A stretch of DNA of 33,316 bases from NCBI GenBank assembly GCA_045578305.1, contig JAZNKA010000014.1:1-33316 (forward strand). The letters are read 5' to 3'. The notes under the pieces are model-generated. The model was not told the DNA's origin, did no database searches, and saw nothing but the letters and a program-made list of their open reading frames with translations. Of the stretch, positions 6,259-14,204 are shown piece by piece. The translations under genes and the position numbers were made by a program. The stretch is from SIG440 sp045578305 (GTDB taxonomy: Bacteria > Bacillota > Clostridia > Monoglobales > Monoglobaceae). Position 1 is the stretch's first letter. Every line of letters begins with the position of its first letter.

Positions 6259-8763
6259 CTATTCGGCAGCTATTCCGTCAGTTGCAGGCGCTTCTTCGAT
6301 TTCGGCATCAGACGCATCTTCTTCGCGCGCAACAGGTGCAGCCGAAACAATCTTCACGCCATCGGCAAGTCGCATGAGGCGAACACCTTTTGTAACACGC
6401 TTCAGGGTGCTGATTTCTTCAGTATGGACTCTTATGATTATACCTTCGGAGGTCATAATCATAATGTCGTCCTCGTCGGTAACAAGACCAAAGCCCGAAA
6501 CATTGCCTGTTTCGTCGCTGATTTTGTAGGTGCTTGTTCCCTGACCGCCTCGCGACTGAACCTTGTATTCCGAAAGCTCGGTCTTTTTGCCGTAGCCGTT
6601 TTCGCTGATAACCAGAATTTTTGCATTCTCGCGGGTGGTGCTCATTCCAACAACATAGTCGCCGTCCTTAAGCATAATGCCACGAACACCGCGCGAAACT
6701 CTGCCCAGGGTTCTGACATCGGACTCCGAAAATCTTATCATCTTGCCAAGGTGGGTGCCCATAAAGATATCGCCTTCGCCCTTGGTGCGGACAACGTTGA
6801 TAAGCTCGTCACCCTCGTCAAGATTGATTGCAATTTTTCCTGCCTTGGGAGCATTCTGATACTCAGCAAGAGCGGTCTTTTTGATTACACCCTGACGGGT
6901 TGCCATGATAAGATACTCGTCATCACTGTATTCGCGGATTGGCAGAATTGCCGAAACCTTTTCGCCCGGGTCAAGCGGCAGAAGATTTACAATCGCAGTA
7001 CCCTTTGCCTGTCTGCCGGCTTCGGGGATTTCGTATGCCTTTATGCGGTACATCTTGCCTGCATTGGTGAAGAACAAAATGTATGCATGTGTCGAGGATA
7101 CAAACATTGTGTCAACAAAGTCTTCCTCCTTGGTTTGCATGCCGATAATGCCCTTGCCGCCGCGTTTTTGGCTGCGATAGGTATCTGCTGCCAAGCGCTT
7201 GATGTAGCCCTGACGGGTCATGGTGATTACATTGTCTTCCTCTTCAATAAGGTCCTCAATATCTATGTCGTCAACAACAGGCTCGATAGAGGTGCGTCTT
7301 GCGTCGCCAAATTTGTCGCGGATTTCGCTGATTTCGGTCTTCAGCACTTCCAGAACTTTGGCGTCTGATGCAAGGATTGACTCAAGCTCGGCAATAAGAG
7401 CCATAATTTCTTTGTATTCGTTGTCAATCTTCTCGCGCTCGAGGCCCTGAAGTCTTGCAAGGCGCATATCAAGGATAGCCTGCGCCTGAACATCCGAAAA
7501 GTCAAATCTTTCCATCAGCTTGGGTTTTGCATCGCTGTAGCTGCTGCGGATAATGCTGATGATTTCGTCGATATTGTCAAGTGCAATCCTGAGGCCCTCT
7601 AGTATGTGAGCTCTTGCCTCGGCTTTCTTTTTGTCAAAACGCGAACGGCGGATGATGACATCCTTCTGGAAGTCGATGTAATTGTCCAGAATTTCGCGCA
7701 GGTTAAGCACCTTTGGCTCGACCTGATTTACCAAAGCCAGCATAATAACGCCAAAGCTGTCTTCAAGCTGAGTGTACTTGTAAAGCTGATTCAAAACGAT
7801 TGTCGCATTTGCATCGCGTTTGATTTCAACAACAATGCGCATACCATCGCGGTCGGACTCGTCACGCAGGTCCGAAATCCCCTCAACACGCTTTTCGCGC
7901 ACCAAATCAGCGATTTTTTCAATAAGGCGGGCCTTGTTTACCATGTATGGTATCTCGGTAATAACAATGCGCTGCCTTTCTTTAACTTCCTCGATTTCTG
8001 CCTTTGCGCGGAGACGGATTTTGCCTCTGCCGGTGTGGTATGCGGCGCGGATTCCTGATGTTCCCATTATCTGAGCGCCGGTCGGGAAGTCAGGACCCGG
8101 AATGTGCTCCATAAGCTCGTCTATGGTGATTTCGGGATTGTCAATAACAGCAATAATTCCGTTGATAACCTCGGTCAGGTTGTGGGGCGGAATATTGGTT
8201 GCCATACCTACGGCAATACCGTTTGAACCGTTTACCAGAAGATGTGGGAATCTTGACGGCAAAACAACAGGTTCTTTGCGGCTTTCGTCAAAGTTTGGCA
8301 TAAAGTCAACGGTTTCTTTTTCGATATCGGTCAGCATCCGCATAGCCATACGCGACATACGCGCTTCGGTATAACGATAAGCTGCAGGCGGGTCGCCATC
8401 GACCGAGCCGAAGTTTCCGTGCCCGTCAACTGTCGGGTATCTCATCGAGAAGTCCTGAGCCATACGAACCATTGCGTCATAAACCGATGCGTCGCCGTGT
8501 GGATGGTATCTACCCAGCACGTTACCGACGGTGGTAGCACTCTTGCGGTACTCGCGGTCGGGGGTCAGGTTGTCCTCGTGCATTGCATAAAGGATGCGGC
8601 GGTGTACCGGTTTGAGACCATCACGCACATCGGGGAGCGCACGACCTACAATAACCGACATTGCATAGTCAAGATATGACTTTCGCATTTCCTTTTCGAT
8701 TTCGACAGGGATGATGTTGAGTTTTGAGGCGTCAAACAACGCTTCGTTTCTTTCATCTGCCAT
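6259..8763 (-). CDS. gyrA: DNA gyrase subunit A
   Basis: An 834-residue GyrA, the DNA breakage-reunion subunit that with GyrB introduces negative supercoils. The N-terminus has YAMSVIVGRALPDVRDGLKP (about 33-52). The catalytic tyrosine is Y131 in RYTEARM. The quinolone-determining region reads HPHGDASVYDA (87-97), with alanine (A92) where E. coli GyrA has Ser83. The coiled-coil tower follows (about 355-490). The C-terminal beta-pinwheel starts with a GyrA box, QKRGGKG (532-538), against the usual QRRGGKG, which supports gyrase over ParC. The acidic and Ala-rich C-tail is typical. GAGGTGA precedes the ATG. Unusually for Firmicutes, gyrB is not next to it; the upstream gene is ireB, with a terminator between. 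Confidence 0.96.
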   Translation of the reverse strand: MADERNEALFDASKLNIIPVEIEKEMRKSYLDYAMSVIVGRALPDVRDGLKPVHRRILYAMHEDNLTPDREYRKSATTVGNVLGRYHPHGDASVYDAMVRMAQDFSMRYPTVDGHGNFGSVDGDPPAAYRYTEARMSRMAMRMLTDIEKETVDFMPNFDESRKEPVVLPSRFPHLLVNGSNGIAVGMATNIPPHNLTEVINGIIAVIDNPEITIDELMEHIPGPDFPTGAQIMGTSGIRAAYHTGRGKIRLRAKAEIEEVKERQRIVITEIPYMVNKARLIEKIADLVREKRVEGISDLRDESDRDGMRIVVEIKRDANATIVLNQLYKYTQLEDSFGVIMLALVNQVEPKVLNLREILDNYIDFQKDVIIRRSRFDKKKAEARAHILEGLRIALDNIDEIISIIRSSYSDAKPKLMERFDFSDVQAQAILDMRLARLQGLEREKIDNEYKEIMALIAELESILASDAKVLEVLKTEISEIRDKFGDARRTSIEPVVDDIDIEDLIEEEDNVITMTRQGYIKRLAADTYRSQKRGGKGIIGMQTKEEDFVDTMFVSSTHAYILFFTNAGKMYRIKAYEIPEAGRQAKGTAIVNLLPLDPGEKVSAILPIREYSDDEYLIMATRQGVIKKTALAEYQNAPKAGKIAINLDEGDELINVVRTKGEGDIFMGTHLGKMIRFSESDVRTLGRVSRGVRGIMLKDGDYVVGMSTTRENAKILVISENGYGKKTELSEYKVQSRGGQGTSTYKISDETGNVSGFGLVTDEDDIMIMTSEGIIIRVHTEEISTLKRVTKGVRLMRLADGVKIVSAAPVAREEDASDAEIEEAPATDGIAAE

Positions 8764-8898
8764 TTCGTCACCTCGTTTATAATAAAAAATTTGCGTTTTA
8801 AGGCGTGTTTAAAAAATATCCTTACCTTTTTTATTTCGACAAAAATTTGAAAAATCCTTTTATTTGGCAAAAAAATTATGCTACAATCGATTTTAAGC

Positions 8899-8930
8899 AA
8901 AAAAGGGATGCAATTTTGCATCCCTTTTTT
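8899..8930 (-). terminator. Intrinsic terminator of ireB
   Basis: A 13-bp stem (8899-8911 with 8918-8930) has a 6-base loop, and its A/T ends provide a T6 tract on either strand. It lies 20 bases after the ireB stop and separates it from gyrA. Confidence 0.85.
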
Positions 8931-8949
8931 GATTTTATACTTTAAAGTG

Positions 8950-9210
8950 TTAGTTCGAAACATAAAACTCAACCAGCTCTTCCAAAATTTCGTCGGTTTC
9001 AAGACGCTGGATAAGTGTTCTTGCGCCGTTGTGCGCAGTGATATAAGAGGGGTCGCCCGACATAATGTAGCCAACAATCTGGCTTATGGGGTTGTAGCCC
9101 TTTTCTTTAAGTGCCGAATAAACGGTCAGAATTACCTCACGAGGTGACATCTGTTTTTCTTTTTCGACGCTGAATTTTACAGTTTTCGAGAAATTTTTGT
9201 TGTTTTCCAT
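8950..9210 (-). CDS. ireB: IreB family regulatory phosphoprotein (UPF0297/DUF965)
   Basis: An 86-residue cytoplasmic protein. The central block EKGYNPISQIVGYIMSGDP (36-54), then the AHNGAR region and a C-terminal DEILEELVEFYV match the IreB/YrzL family. In Enterococcus, IreB is phosphorylated on N-terminal threonines by the PASTA kinase IreK and affects cephalosporin resistance; here T10 in the N-terminal arm is a candidate, by inference only. Family members usually lie beside alaS and ruvX (yrrK); here it is a single-gene unit between gyrA and an LtaS-like gene, with its own promoter and terminator. The start is supported by AGAAGGAGA 6 bases before the ATG. Confidence 0.92.
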   Translation of the reverse strand: MENNKNFSKTVKFSVEKEKQMSPREVILTVYSALKEKGYNPISQIVGYIMSGDPSYITAHNGARTLIQRLETDEILEELVEFYVSN

Positions 9211-9243
9211 AAAAAATCTCCTTCTGCCAAATAATCTATTTAA

Positions 9244-9272
9244 AGTGTATCATATTAAATCAAATTTTACAA
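9244..9272 (-). promoter_or_regulatory. Putative ireB promoter
   Basis: On the minus strand, -35 TTGTAA (9267-9272), a 17-base spacer ending in TGA, and -10 TACACT (9244-9249). The TG one base before the -10 makes it an extended -10 promoter. Confidence 0.6.
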
Positions 9273-9295
9273 GTTAAATTTTTGTAACAAAATTA

Positions 9296-11146
9296 TTATC
9301 GTTTGCCGTAATAATCCCCCGAGACAATTATGTCGTTTATTTCAAAGCTTTCTTTCACGCGGGCGCTTTGGGCCTTTATATGCTCGGCATCCTTTTCTGC
9401 GGGAGCGGTATCTGACGGCACATAATACATCTTTTCGTCAAGCCACGCGCTGTTGCCGAAATAAACAAAACCGGGCGTTTTTTGGTCAAGTGCGTCGCTG
9501 CCAATATATTTGCCGTCTGTCTTAAGATCAAAAAGGTTGACAAGGGTCGGCAGCCAGTCAATTGTCATCATTGGCTTTGAAACTTTTTTTGCCGGCAGGT
9601 CCTTTGCATAGATAAATGCAGGCACACGATAAATTATTTCGCCCTCTTTAAAGCTTGCAAGCTTTTGCTGGTCCGAAAAGCCATAGGCATAGTGGTCGGT
9701 GTAAGCGATAATTACGGTGTCATCAAGCAGTCCGTTATTTTCCAGCCTGTCAAGAAGAAGCCTGAAAAAGTCGTCGGTGTCGGCGGCAAGAATCTGACAG
9801 TTGTTCTTCTCTTTGTCCAGTCCCGGATTTACAAGCTCGGGATGATTTTCCTTTGCAACCGCAAGCTTGGCGTCGTCAAAGGTATAGGGGACATGCCCCG
9901 AATATGTGATTACAAAACTGAAAAACGGCTTGCCGTCAACAACTTTGTTGTAAATATCGTCGTTTTTAAAGATATTGCTGTCTGCCTGCGATACGGTCTC
10001 GGGCATGCCGAATTCGGTAAAGGAATGATATTTTTCATACCCAAAGCTTTTGTGCATTATTCCGCGGTTGTAAAATTCGGAGTCGTTGTAGTGGAACGAA
10101 TTTACCGAATAGCCCGACTCGCTGAAAAGCTTTGGCAGAGCATAGGGATAGCTGTTTGCACTGAAGTTGACCGCACTTACGGCGGTAATTGGTGTGAAAA
10201 GACCCGTGTTGAATGCGAATTCTGCATTAAAGGTGTGCCCTGTGCCAAAAAACGGTGAGTGGTAGTTTTCAAAATTTATTCCCTCGCGCATCATTTTTGT
10301 GATGGTAGGAGTGTGTTTTTGGTCAATCATCCAGGTGTCAATGCCTTCAAGCATAACGGCAATCACATTTTTGCCCTTTAAAAGCCCTGTATATTCATTT
10401 TTGCCTTGAGCGGGTTTTTCGGCAAAATATTGGTCCACCTTTTCCATCTGTTTTTTGCCATAGGCATCGGGTGCAACAAAGGTGTCAAAGGCGTCGCGGA
10501 ATGTAAGGTGGTAAAGTCCGCATAAATCAAGGCATTTGTTTACATCATTGAAGTTTTTGTAAACAACCCTTGGTTTTCGCCACGAATCCCAGTCATCGCT
10601 TGAGTCGCCGTGGAGCTCGGGCTGCATAAAGATATGCAAAGCCGAAAGCATAACAACAGGGACCAGGGTCAAAAACCACCATTTGCGGTTTTTGGACGAA
10701 AAGCTCCTCCAACTTAAAGCCGCGGCAACAAGACACAAAATTGCGGTAATGGTACACGAAAGAAGCCATTCGTCAATATATTTGATTGCAAACGAAAGAT
10801 ACTCTGCCCCCTCGCCAACCAAAGCAATGCTTTTTATGCGGAAAAATTGGTCAAATATTTTAAAATATACATATTGACATAACGAAAGAATAATAAACAC
10901 GGATGCGGTTATTATATATGTAACGCGTCCTGATTTTTTTGGAAGCAAAAGGCAAACAAGCAGCAAAAGACAAATCCATGCAGCAGTAAAACACCAGCTT
11001 GCAGGAAAGACAAACGCCTCCTGAAACACCTTGGGCAAAACAAGCCAGCGAAGCTGAAGGTCAGGCAAAACAAACGAAACGAACGCAAACAATATAAAAA
11101 TATTGTGTTTGAAAAATCTCATTAAAGCTTTAAGCTTAGTTTTCAA
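9296..11146 (-). CDS. LtaS-family membrane phosphoglycerol transferase/sulfatase
   Basis: A 616-residue polytopic enzyme of the alkaline-phosphatase superfamily. The first 175 residues hold about five membrane segments (roughly 14-30, 50-68, 75-97, 127-147, 157-173). An extracellular catalytic domain follows: metal ligand E267 in VIAVMLEGID, nucleophile threonine T305 in GTGHTFNAEF (equivalent to LtaS Thr300), and a late AYTDHYAYG metal motif. LtaS enzymes polymerise glycerol phosphate from phosphatidylglycerol into lipoteichoic acid; relatives act as primases or as phosphoethanolamine or other transferases, so the exact product is open. I place the start at a TTG (11146), because AGAAGGTG lies 5-6 bases upstream and the frame farther upstream runs into the divergent fba promoter. 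The ATG in LMRFF is a less likely alternative. It is divergent from fba. Confidence 0.88.
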   Translation of the reverse strand: MKTKLKALMRFFKHNIFILFAFVSFVLPDLQLRWLVLPKVFQEAFVFPASWCFTAAWICLLLLVCLLLPKKSGRVTYIITASVFIILSLCQYVYFKIFDQFFRIKSIALVGEGAEYLSFAIKYIDEWLLSCTITAILCLVAAALSWRSFSSKNRKWWFLTLVPVVMLSALHIFMQPELHGDSSDDWDSWRKPRVVYKNFNDVNKCLDLCGLYHLTFRDAFDTFVAPDAYGKKQMEKVDQYFAEKPAQGKNEYTGLLKGKNVIAVMLEGIDTWMIDQKHTPTITKMMREGINFENYHSPFFGTGHTFNAEFAFNTGLFTPITAVSAVNFSANSYPYALPKLFSESGYSVNSFHYNDSEFYNRGIMHKSFGYEKYHSFTEFGMPETVSQADSNIFKNDDIYNKVVDGKPFFSFVITYSGHVPYTFDDAKLAVAKENHPELVNPGLDKEKNNCQILAADTDDFFRLLLDRLENNGLLDDTVIIAYTDHYAYGFSDQQKLASFKEGEIIYRVPAFIYAKDLPAKKVSKPMMTIDWLPTLVNLFDLKTDGKYIGSDALDQKTPGFVYFGNSAWLDEKMYYVPSDTAPAEKDAEHIKAQSARVKESFEINDIIVSGDYYGKR

Positions 11147-11242
11147 AAAATCACCTTCTGTTTTTAAAATGTTGTGATTATCAATATTATTTGGTAATTT
11201 TATCACAAATATTATAAAAAAGCAAGACGAAGGTATTTTGTA

Positions 11243-11272
11243 TTGACACAAAGAGTAAAAATATGGTATTAT
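11243..11272 (+). promoter_or_regulatory. Promoter of fba
   Basis: A perfect -35 TTGACA (11243-11248), an 18-base spacer and -10 TATTAT (11267-11272). A GGGGAGGA Shine-Dalgarno follows at about 11297-11303, before the ATG at 11312. Confidence 0.75.
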
Positions 11273-11311
11273 AACTATATCAACAATGAAATAAATGGGG
11301 AGGAATAACAA

Positions 11312-12175
11312 ATGTTAGTTTCGGTTACTGAAATGCTTAAAAAGGCAAAGGCAGGCAAGTATGCTGTCGGACAGTTCAACATAAACAATCTTGAATGGAC
11401 AAAGGCAATACTTCTTACTGCAGAAGAATGCAAGTCACCTGTTATCCTTGGTGTGTCCGAGGGTGCGGGCAAATATATGTGCGGATTTAAAACCGTTGTA
11501 AATATGGTCGAAGGTATGCTCGAGGGCTTGGGAATTACCGTTCCGGTTGCTGTTCATCTTGACCACGGCACTTATGACGGTGCGATGAATGCAATGAATG
11601 CAGGATTTTCTTCAATTATGTTTGACGGCTCGCACTATCCCATTGACGAGAATATCAAGAAAACTACCGAGCTTGTAAATCTTGCTCATTCAAAAGGCAT
11701 TTCAATTGAAGCCGAGGTCGGCGCAATCGGCGGCGAAGAAGACGGTGTTATCGGCGGCGGCGAGGTTGCAGACCCGAATGAATGTAAAATGATTGCGGAT
11801 TTGGGCGTTGACCTTTTGGCTGCGGGCATCGGCAACATCCACGGCAAGTACCCCGAAAACTGGCAGGGCCTCAACTTTGAAGCTTTGGAAAAAATCAGTC
11901 AGGCAACAGACCCGATGCCGCTTGTTCTCCATGGCGGCACAGGCATCCCCGAGGATATGATAAAGAAGGCAATCTCTTTGGGCGTTTGCAAAATCAATGT
12001 AAACACCGAGTGTCAGATTACCTTCAGCGCGGCAGTGCGCAAATATATCGAAGAGGGCAAAGACCTGGTTGGCAAGGGCTTTGACCCAAGAAAGCTTCTT
12101 GCGCCCGGCGTTGAGGCAATCAAAGCTACAGTTAAAGAAAAAATGGAGCTTTTTGGCTCAATCGGCAAAGCGTAG
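11312..12175 (+). CDS. fba: Class II fructose-1,6-bisphosphate aldolase
   Basis: A 287-residue zinc-dependent aldolase that splits fructose-1,6-bisphosphate into DHAP and glyceraldehyde-3-phosphate in glycolysis and runs the reverse in gluconeogenesis. Catalytic D84 and zinc ligand H85 lie in VHLDHG. Further zinc-site residues are E134 (SIEAEVG), H177 (GIGNIHGKY) and H207 (LVLHGGTG). NVNT (229-232) binds phosphate. The length and the GGEEDGV loop (140-146) fit the FbaA type of Firmicutes; tagatose- or ketose-bisphosphate aldolases are close relatives, so substrate is the main doubt. It forms a monocistronic unit with a consensus promoter and strong terminator. Confidence 0.94.
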   Translation: MLVSVTEMLKKAKAGKYAVGQFNINNLEWTKAILLTAEECKSPVILGVSEGAGKYMCGFKTVVNMVEGMLEGLGITVPVAVHLDHGTYDGAMNAMNAGFSSIMFDGSHYPIDENIKKTTELVNLAHSKGISIEAEVGAIGGEEDGVIGGGEVADPNECKMIADLGVDLLAAGIGNIHGKYPENWQGLNFEALEKISQATDPMPLVLHGGTGIPEDMIKKAISLGVCKINVNTECQITFSAAVRKYIEEGKDLVGKGFDPRKLLAPGVEAIKATVKEKMELFGSIGKA

Positions 12176-12215
12176 ACAGCATTTGCTGGATTCGAAAACG
12201 GCAAAAAAACAATTA

Positions 12216-12250
12216 AACGGCAAGGAAAACATCGAGTTTTCCTTGCCGTT
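12216..12250. terminator. Bidirectional terminator between fba and murC
   Basis: A perfect 15-bp stem (12216-12230 with 12236-12250) with a 5-base loop. The plus-strand tail is T-rich (GCTTTCTTTC) and the minus-strand tail has TTGTTTTTTT a few bases after the stem. It serves both convergent genes. Confidence 0.85.
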
Positions 12251-12290
12251 GCTTTCTTTCTGCTTGCGTGGGGATAGGCGAAAAGACTCA

Positions 12291-13664
12291 TTACTTAACC
12301 AGATTTTCTCCTACTTTATATATATCACCGGCTCCCATTGTTATAACCAAATCACCGGGTTTTGCGTTTGCTCTGATATATCTTTCGATTGCCGAAAAGT
12401 CGTTTATATACAAAGCGTTGCTGCACTTTTCGGCAAGGTCGCACGAGTGGATTGTGCCGTCGTATGCTTCGCGGGCGGCAAATATATCGGCAAGAATAAC
12501 GCGGTCAGCAAGCGAAAGTGCGTCGGCAAATTCGCTCAGGAATGCTTTTGTACGCGAATATGTGTGTGGCTGAAAAATGCACCACACATTACCTTTTGTC
12601 AGAGTTTTTGCGGTTTCAAGAGTGCTGCGGATTTCGGTCGGGTGATGAGCATAATCGTCAACTACCGTTATGTCGTCAAAGCTTCCCAATGTCTCAAAAC
12701 GACGCTTTGTACCGCCAAATTTTTCAAGACCGCGTTTTATCACTTCGGGCGAAATCCCAAGTTCCCACGCGGCAGCAAATGCGGCAAGAGCATTTTGGAT
12801 GTTGTGGTTTCCGTGCACCGAAAGCTCCAAATCGACTGCGTGATTGCCGTATGCATAAACGCTCAGGCAGGTTTTGCCCGAGGAATCCAAACGGATATTT
12901 TCGGCATAAAAATCGTTATTTCCACCAAATATACCATATTTTATGATTTTGTTTTTGATATTTTGCACAACAGTTTGGGTGTTTTTATCGTCAGAACAAA
13001 CAATAATGCATCCAAGAGGGGAATTTAGTCTTGCAAAACTCTCAAAAGCTGATATAATATGAGATATATCGGCAAAATAATCTAAGTGGTCTTCTTCGAC
13101 ATTAGTGATTATTGACATAAACGGATTAAAGTGAAGAAAACTTTCCACATACTCACATGCTTCAAGGACAAGGTAATCGTTTGAGCCGATTTTAAAGTTA
13201 CCGCCTATTTGTTGGAGTTCGCCTCCCACCAGAATTGTGGGGTCAAGCGAGGCTTCAAGCAATACAAGCGAAAGCATTGAGGTTGTTGTGGTTTTTCCGT
13301 GCGTTCCAGCAACGGCGATGGGGCATTTGTAAAGCTTCATCAGTTGTCCCAAAAGCTCGGCTCTTTCAAGCATGGGTATACCAAGGGATTTTGCCTTGAC
13401 GAGTTCGGGATTGTCTTTTGGGATTGCAGCGGTATAGCAAACCAGGCTTGGTTCCTGGATGTTGTTGGGACTGTGACCTATCTTCACATCGATACCTGCA
13501 GCCAAAAGTCTTTTGGTTGTTTCGGTTTCGCATCTGTCCGAACCACTTACCCGTGCACCGAAGAACTTCAGCATATGGGCAAGAGCGCTCATGCTTATCC
13601 CGCCTATGCCGACCATATGTATATGGAGTGATTCCATCGGGCACGAAAAATCTATTGCTTTCAT
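12291..13664 (-). CDS. murC: UDP-N-acetylmuramate--L-alanine ligase
   Basis: A 457-residue cytoplasmic ATP-dependent ligase that adds the first L-alanine to UDP-MurNAc in peptidoglycan synthesis. The N-terminal Rossmann-like UDP-binding domain has HMVGIGGISMSALA (16-29). The ATP P-loop is GTHGKTTTTS (120-129). EACEY (about 177-181), the DDYAHHPTEI motif and a C-terminal domain with QPHTYSRTKAF follow. The length is normal for MurC. The start at 13664 is preferred because AAGGAGATGAG sits about 6 bases upstream; an in-frame ATG ten codons earlier (13694) lies upstream of that site. It stands outside a division and cell wall cluster, as in many Clostridia. A promoter is visible about 65 bases upstream. 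Confidence 0.95.
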   Translation of the reverse strand: MKAIDFSCPMESLHIHMVGIGGISMSALAHMLKFFGARVSGSDRCETETTKRLLAAGIDVKIGHSPNNIQEPSLVCYTAAIPKDNPELVKAKSLGIPMLERAELLGQLMKLYKCPIAVAGTHGKTTTTSMLSLVLLEASLDPTILVGGELQQIGGNFKIGSNDYLVLEACEYVESFLHFNPFMSIITNVEEDHLDYFADISHIISAFESFARLNSPLGCIIVCSDDKNTQTVVQNIKNKIIKYGIFGGNNDFYAENIRLDSSGKTCLSVYAYGNHAVDLELSVHGNHNIQNALAAFAAAWELGISPEVIKRGLEKFGGTKRRFETLGSFDDITVVDDYAHHPTEIRSTLETAKTLTKGNVWCIFQPHTYSRTKAFLSEFADALSLADRVILADIFAAREAYDGTIHSCDLAEKCSNALYINDFSAIERYIRANAKPGDLVITMGAGDIYKVGENLVK

Positions 13665-13728
13665 TTTAATCTCATCTCCTTGGCTTTTAAGCATCTGTTT
13701 AACCTTGCATTTTTATTTCCGCATTTCA

Positions 13729-13757
13729 AGTATACTACATTTCATAAAATTTAGCAA
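13729..13757 (-). promoter_or_regulatory. Putative murC promoter
   Basis: On the minus strand, -35 TTGCTA (13752-13757), a 17-base spacer and -10 TATACT (13729-13734). The expected start of transcription is about 60 bases before the murC ATG. No clear SigA or SigH promoter for the divergent spoVG could be picked with confidence in the A/T-rich 13758-13850. Confidence 0.6.
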
Positions 13758-13866
13758 TATAGGTTATTATATTATTTTGAAACTTTTTTATGCAAAATTA
13801 TTAACCATTATATACATTATAACAAAAAGGCAAACACTATGTTTGGCGAAAGGCGGTGCATTTTAT

Positions 13867-14139
13867 ATGCAAATTACTGACATCAAAGTCAGAAAAATCA
13901 ATGCGGAAGGCAGAATGAAAGCAGTCGTTTCTGTTACTTTTGATGATTGTTTTGTCGTTCACGACATCAAGGTCATCGAAGGCCAGGAAAAATTGTTCAT
14001 TGCAATGCCCAGCCGCAAAACTCCGGACGGTGAATTCAAGGATATCGCACATCCTATCAACGCCGACACAAGAGAACTTCTCCAGAATATGATTCTTGCA
14101 AGCTACGAGGAATCTCTTAACGAAGAAACAGAGGAATAA
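13867..14139 (+). CDS. spoVG: SpoVG-family septation/global regulator
   Basis: A 90-residue protein with the SpoVG fold: MQITDIKVRKI start, GRMKAVVSVTFDD (15-27), FVVHDIKVIEG (28-38) and IAMPSRKTPDGEFKDIAHPI (45-64). SpoVG binds nucleic acid, affects septation and sporulation in Bacillus, and in Staphylococcus and Listeria modulates capsule, virulence and wall genes. The ATG at 13867 gives the standard N-terminus and is preceded by AAGGCGGTG 8 bases upstream; the longer open frame before it has no family similarity. Its presence fits a spore-former or descendant but does not prove sporulation. It is a single-gene unit between murC (divergent) and the GT-CsaB gene (convergent). Confidence 0.95.
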   Translation: MQITDIKVRKINAEGRMKAVVSVTFDDCFVVHDIKVIEGQEKLFIAMPSRKTPDGEFKDIAHPINADTRELLQNMILASYEESLNEETEE

Positions 14140-14161
14140 AAATATAAAAGCTCTGAAAGGT

Positions 14162-14194
14162 AAATATCCCCCCGTTTTTGACGGGGGGATATTT
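14162..14194. terminator. Terminator between spoVG and the GT-CsaB gene
   Basis: A perfect 14-bp GC-rich stem (14162-14175 with 14181-14194) with a TTTTG loop lies in the convergent gap. The tracts after it are only moderately T-rich (TATTTATTTAT on the plus strand). Confidence 0.8.
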
Positions 14195-14204
14195 ATTTAT
14201 GCCG

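Noticed and set aside
6235..7368. Open frame of 377 codons on the plus strand opposite gyrA
   Set aside because: Antisense shadow of gyrA; no domain motifs and unusual Cys/Asn/Phe content.
12069..13028. Open plus-strand frame spanning the end of fba and part of murC
   Set aside because: It crosses the strong fba-murC terminator and lies antisense to murC motifs; no ribosome site.
13777..13866. A SigA or SigH promoter for spoVG
   Set aside because: Several A/T-rich near-matches exist but none has a good -35 and -10 at proper spacing, and no SigH-like GAAT box is evident.
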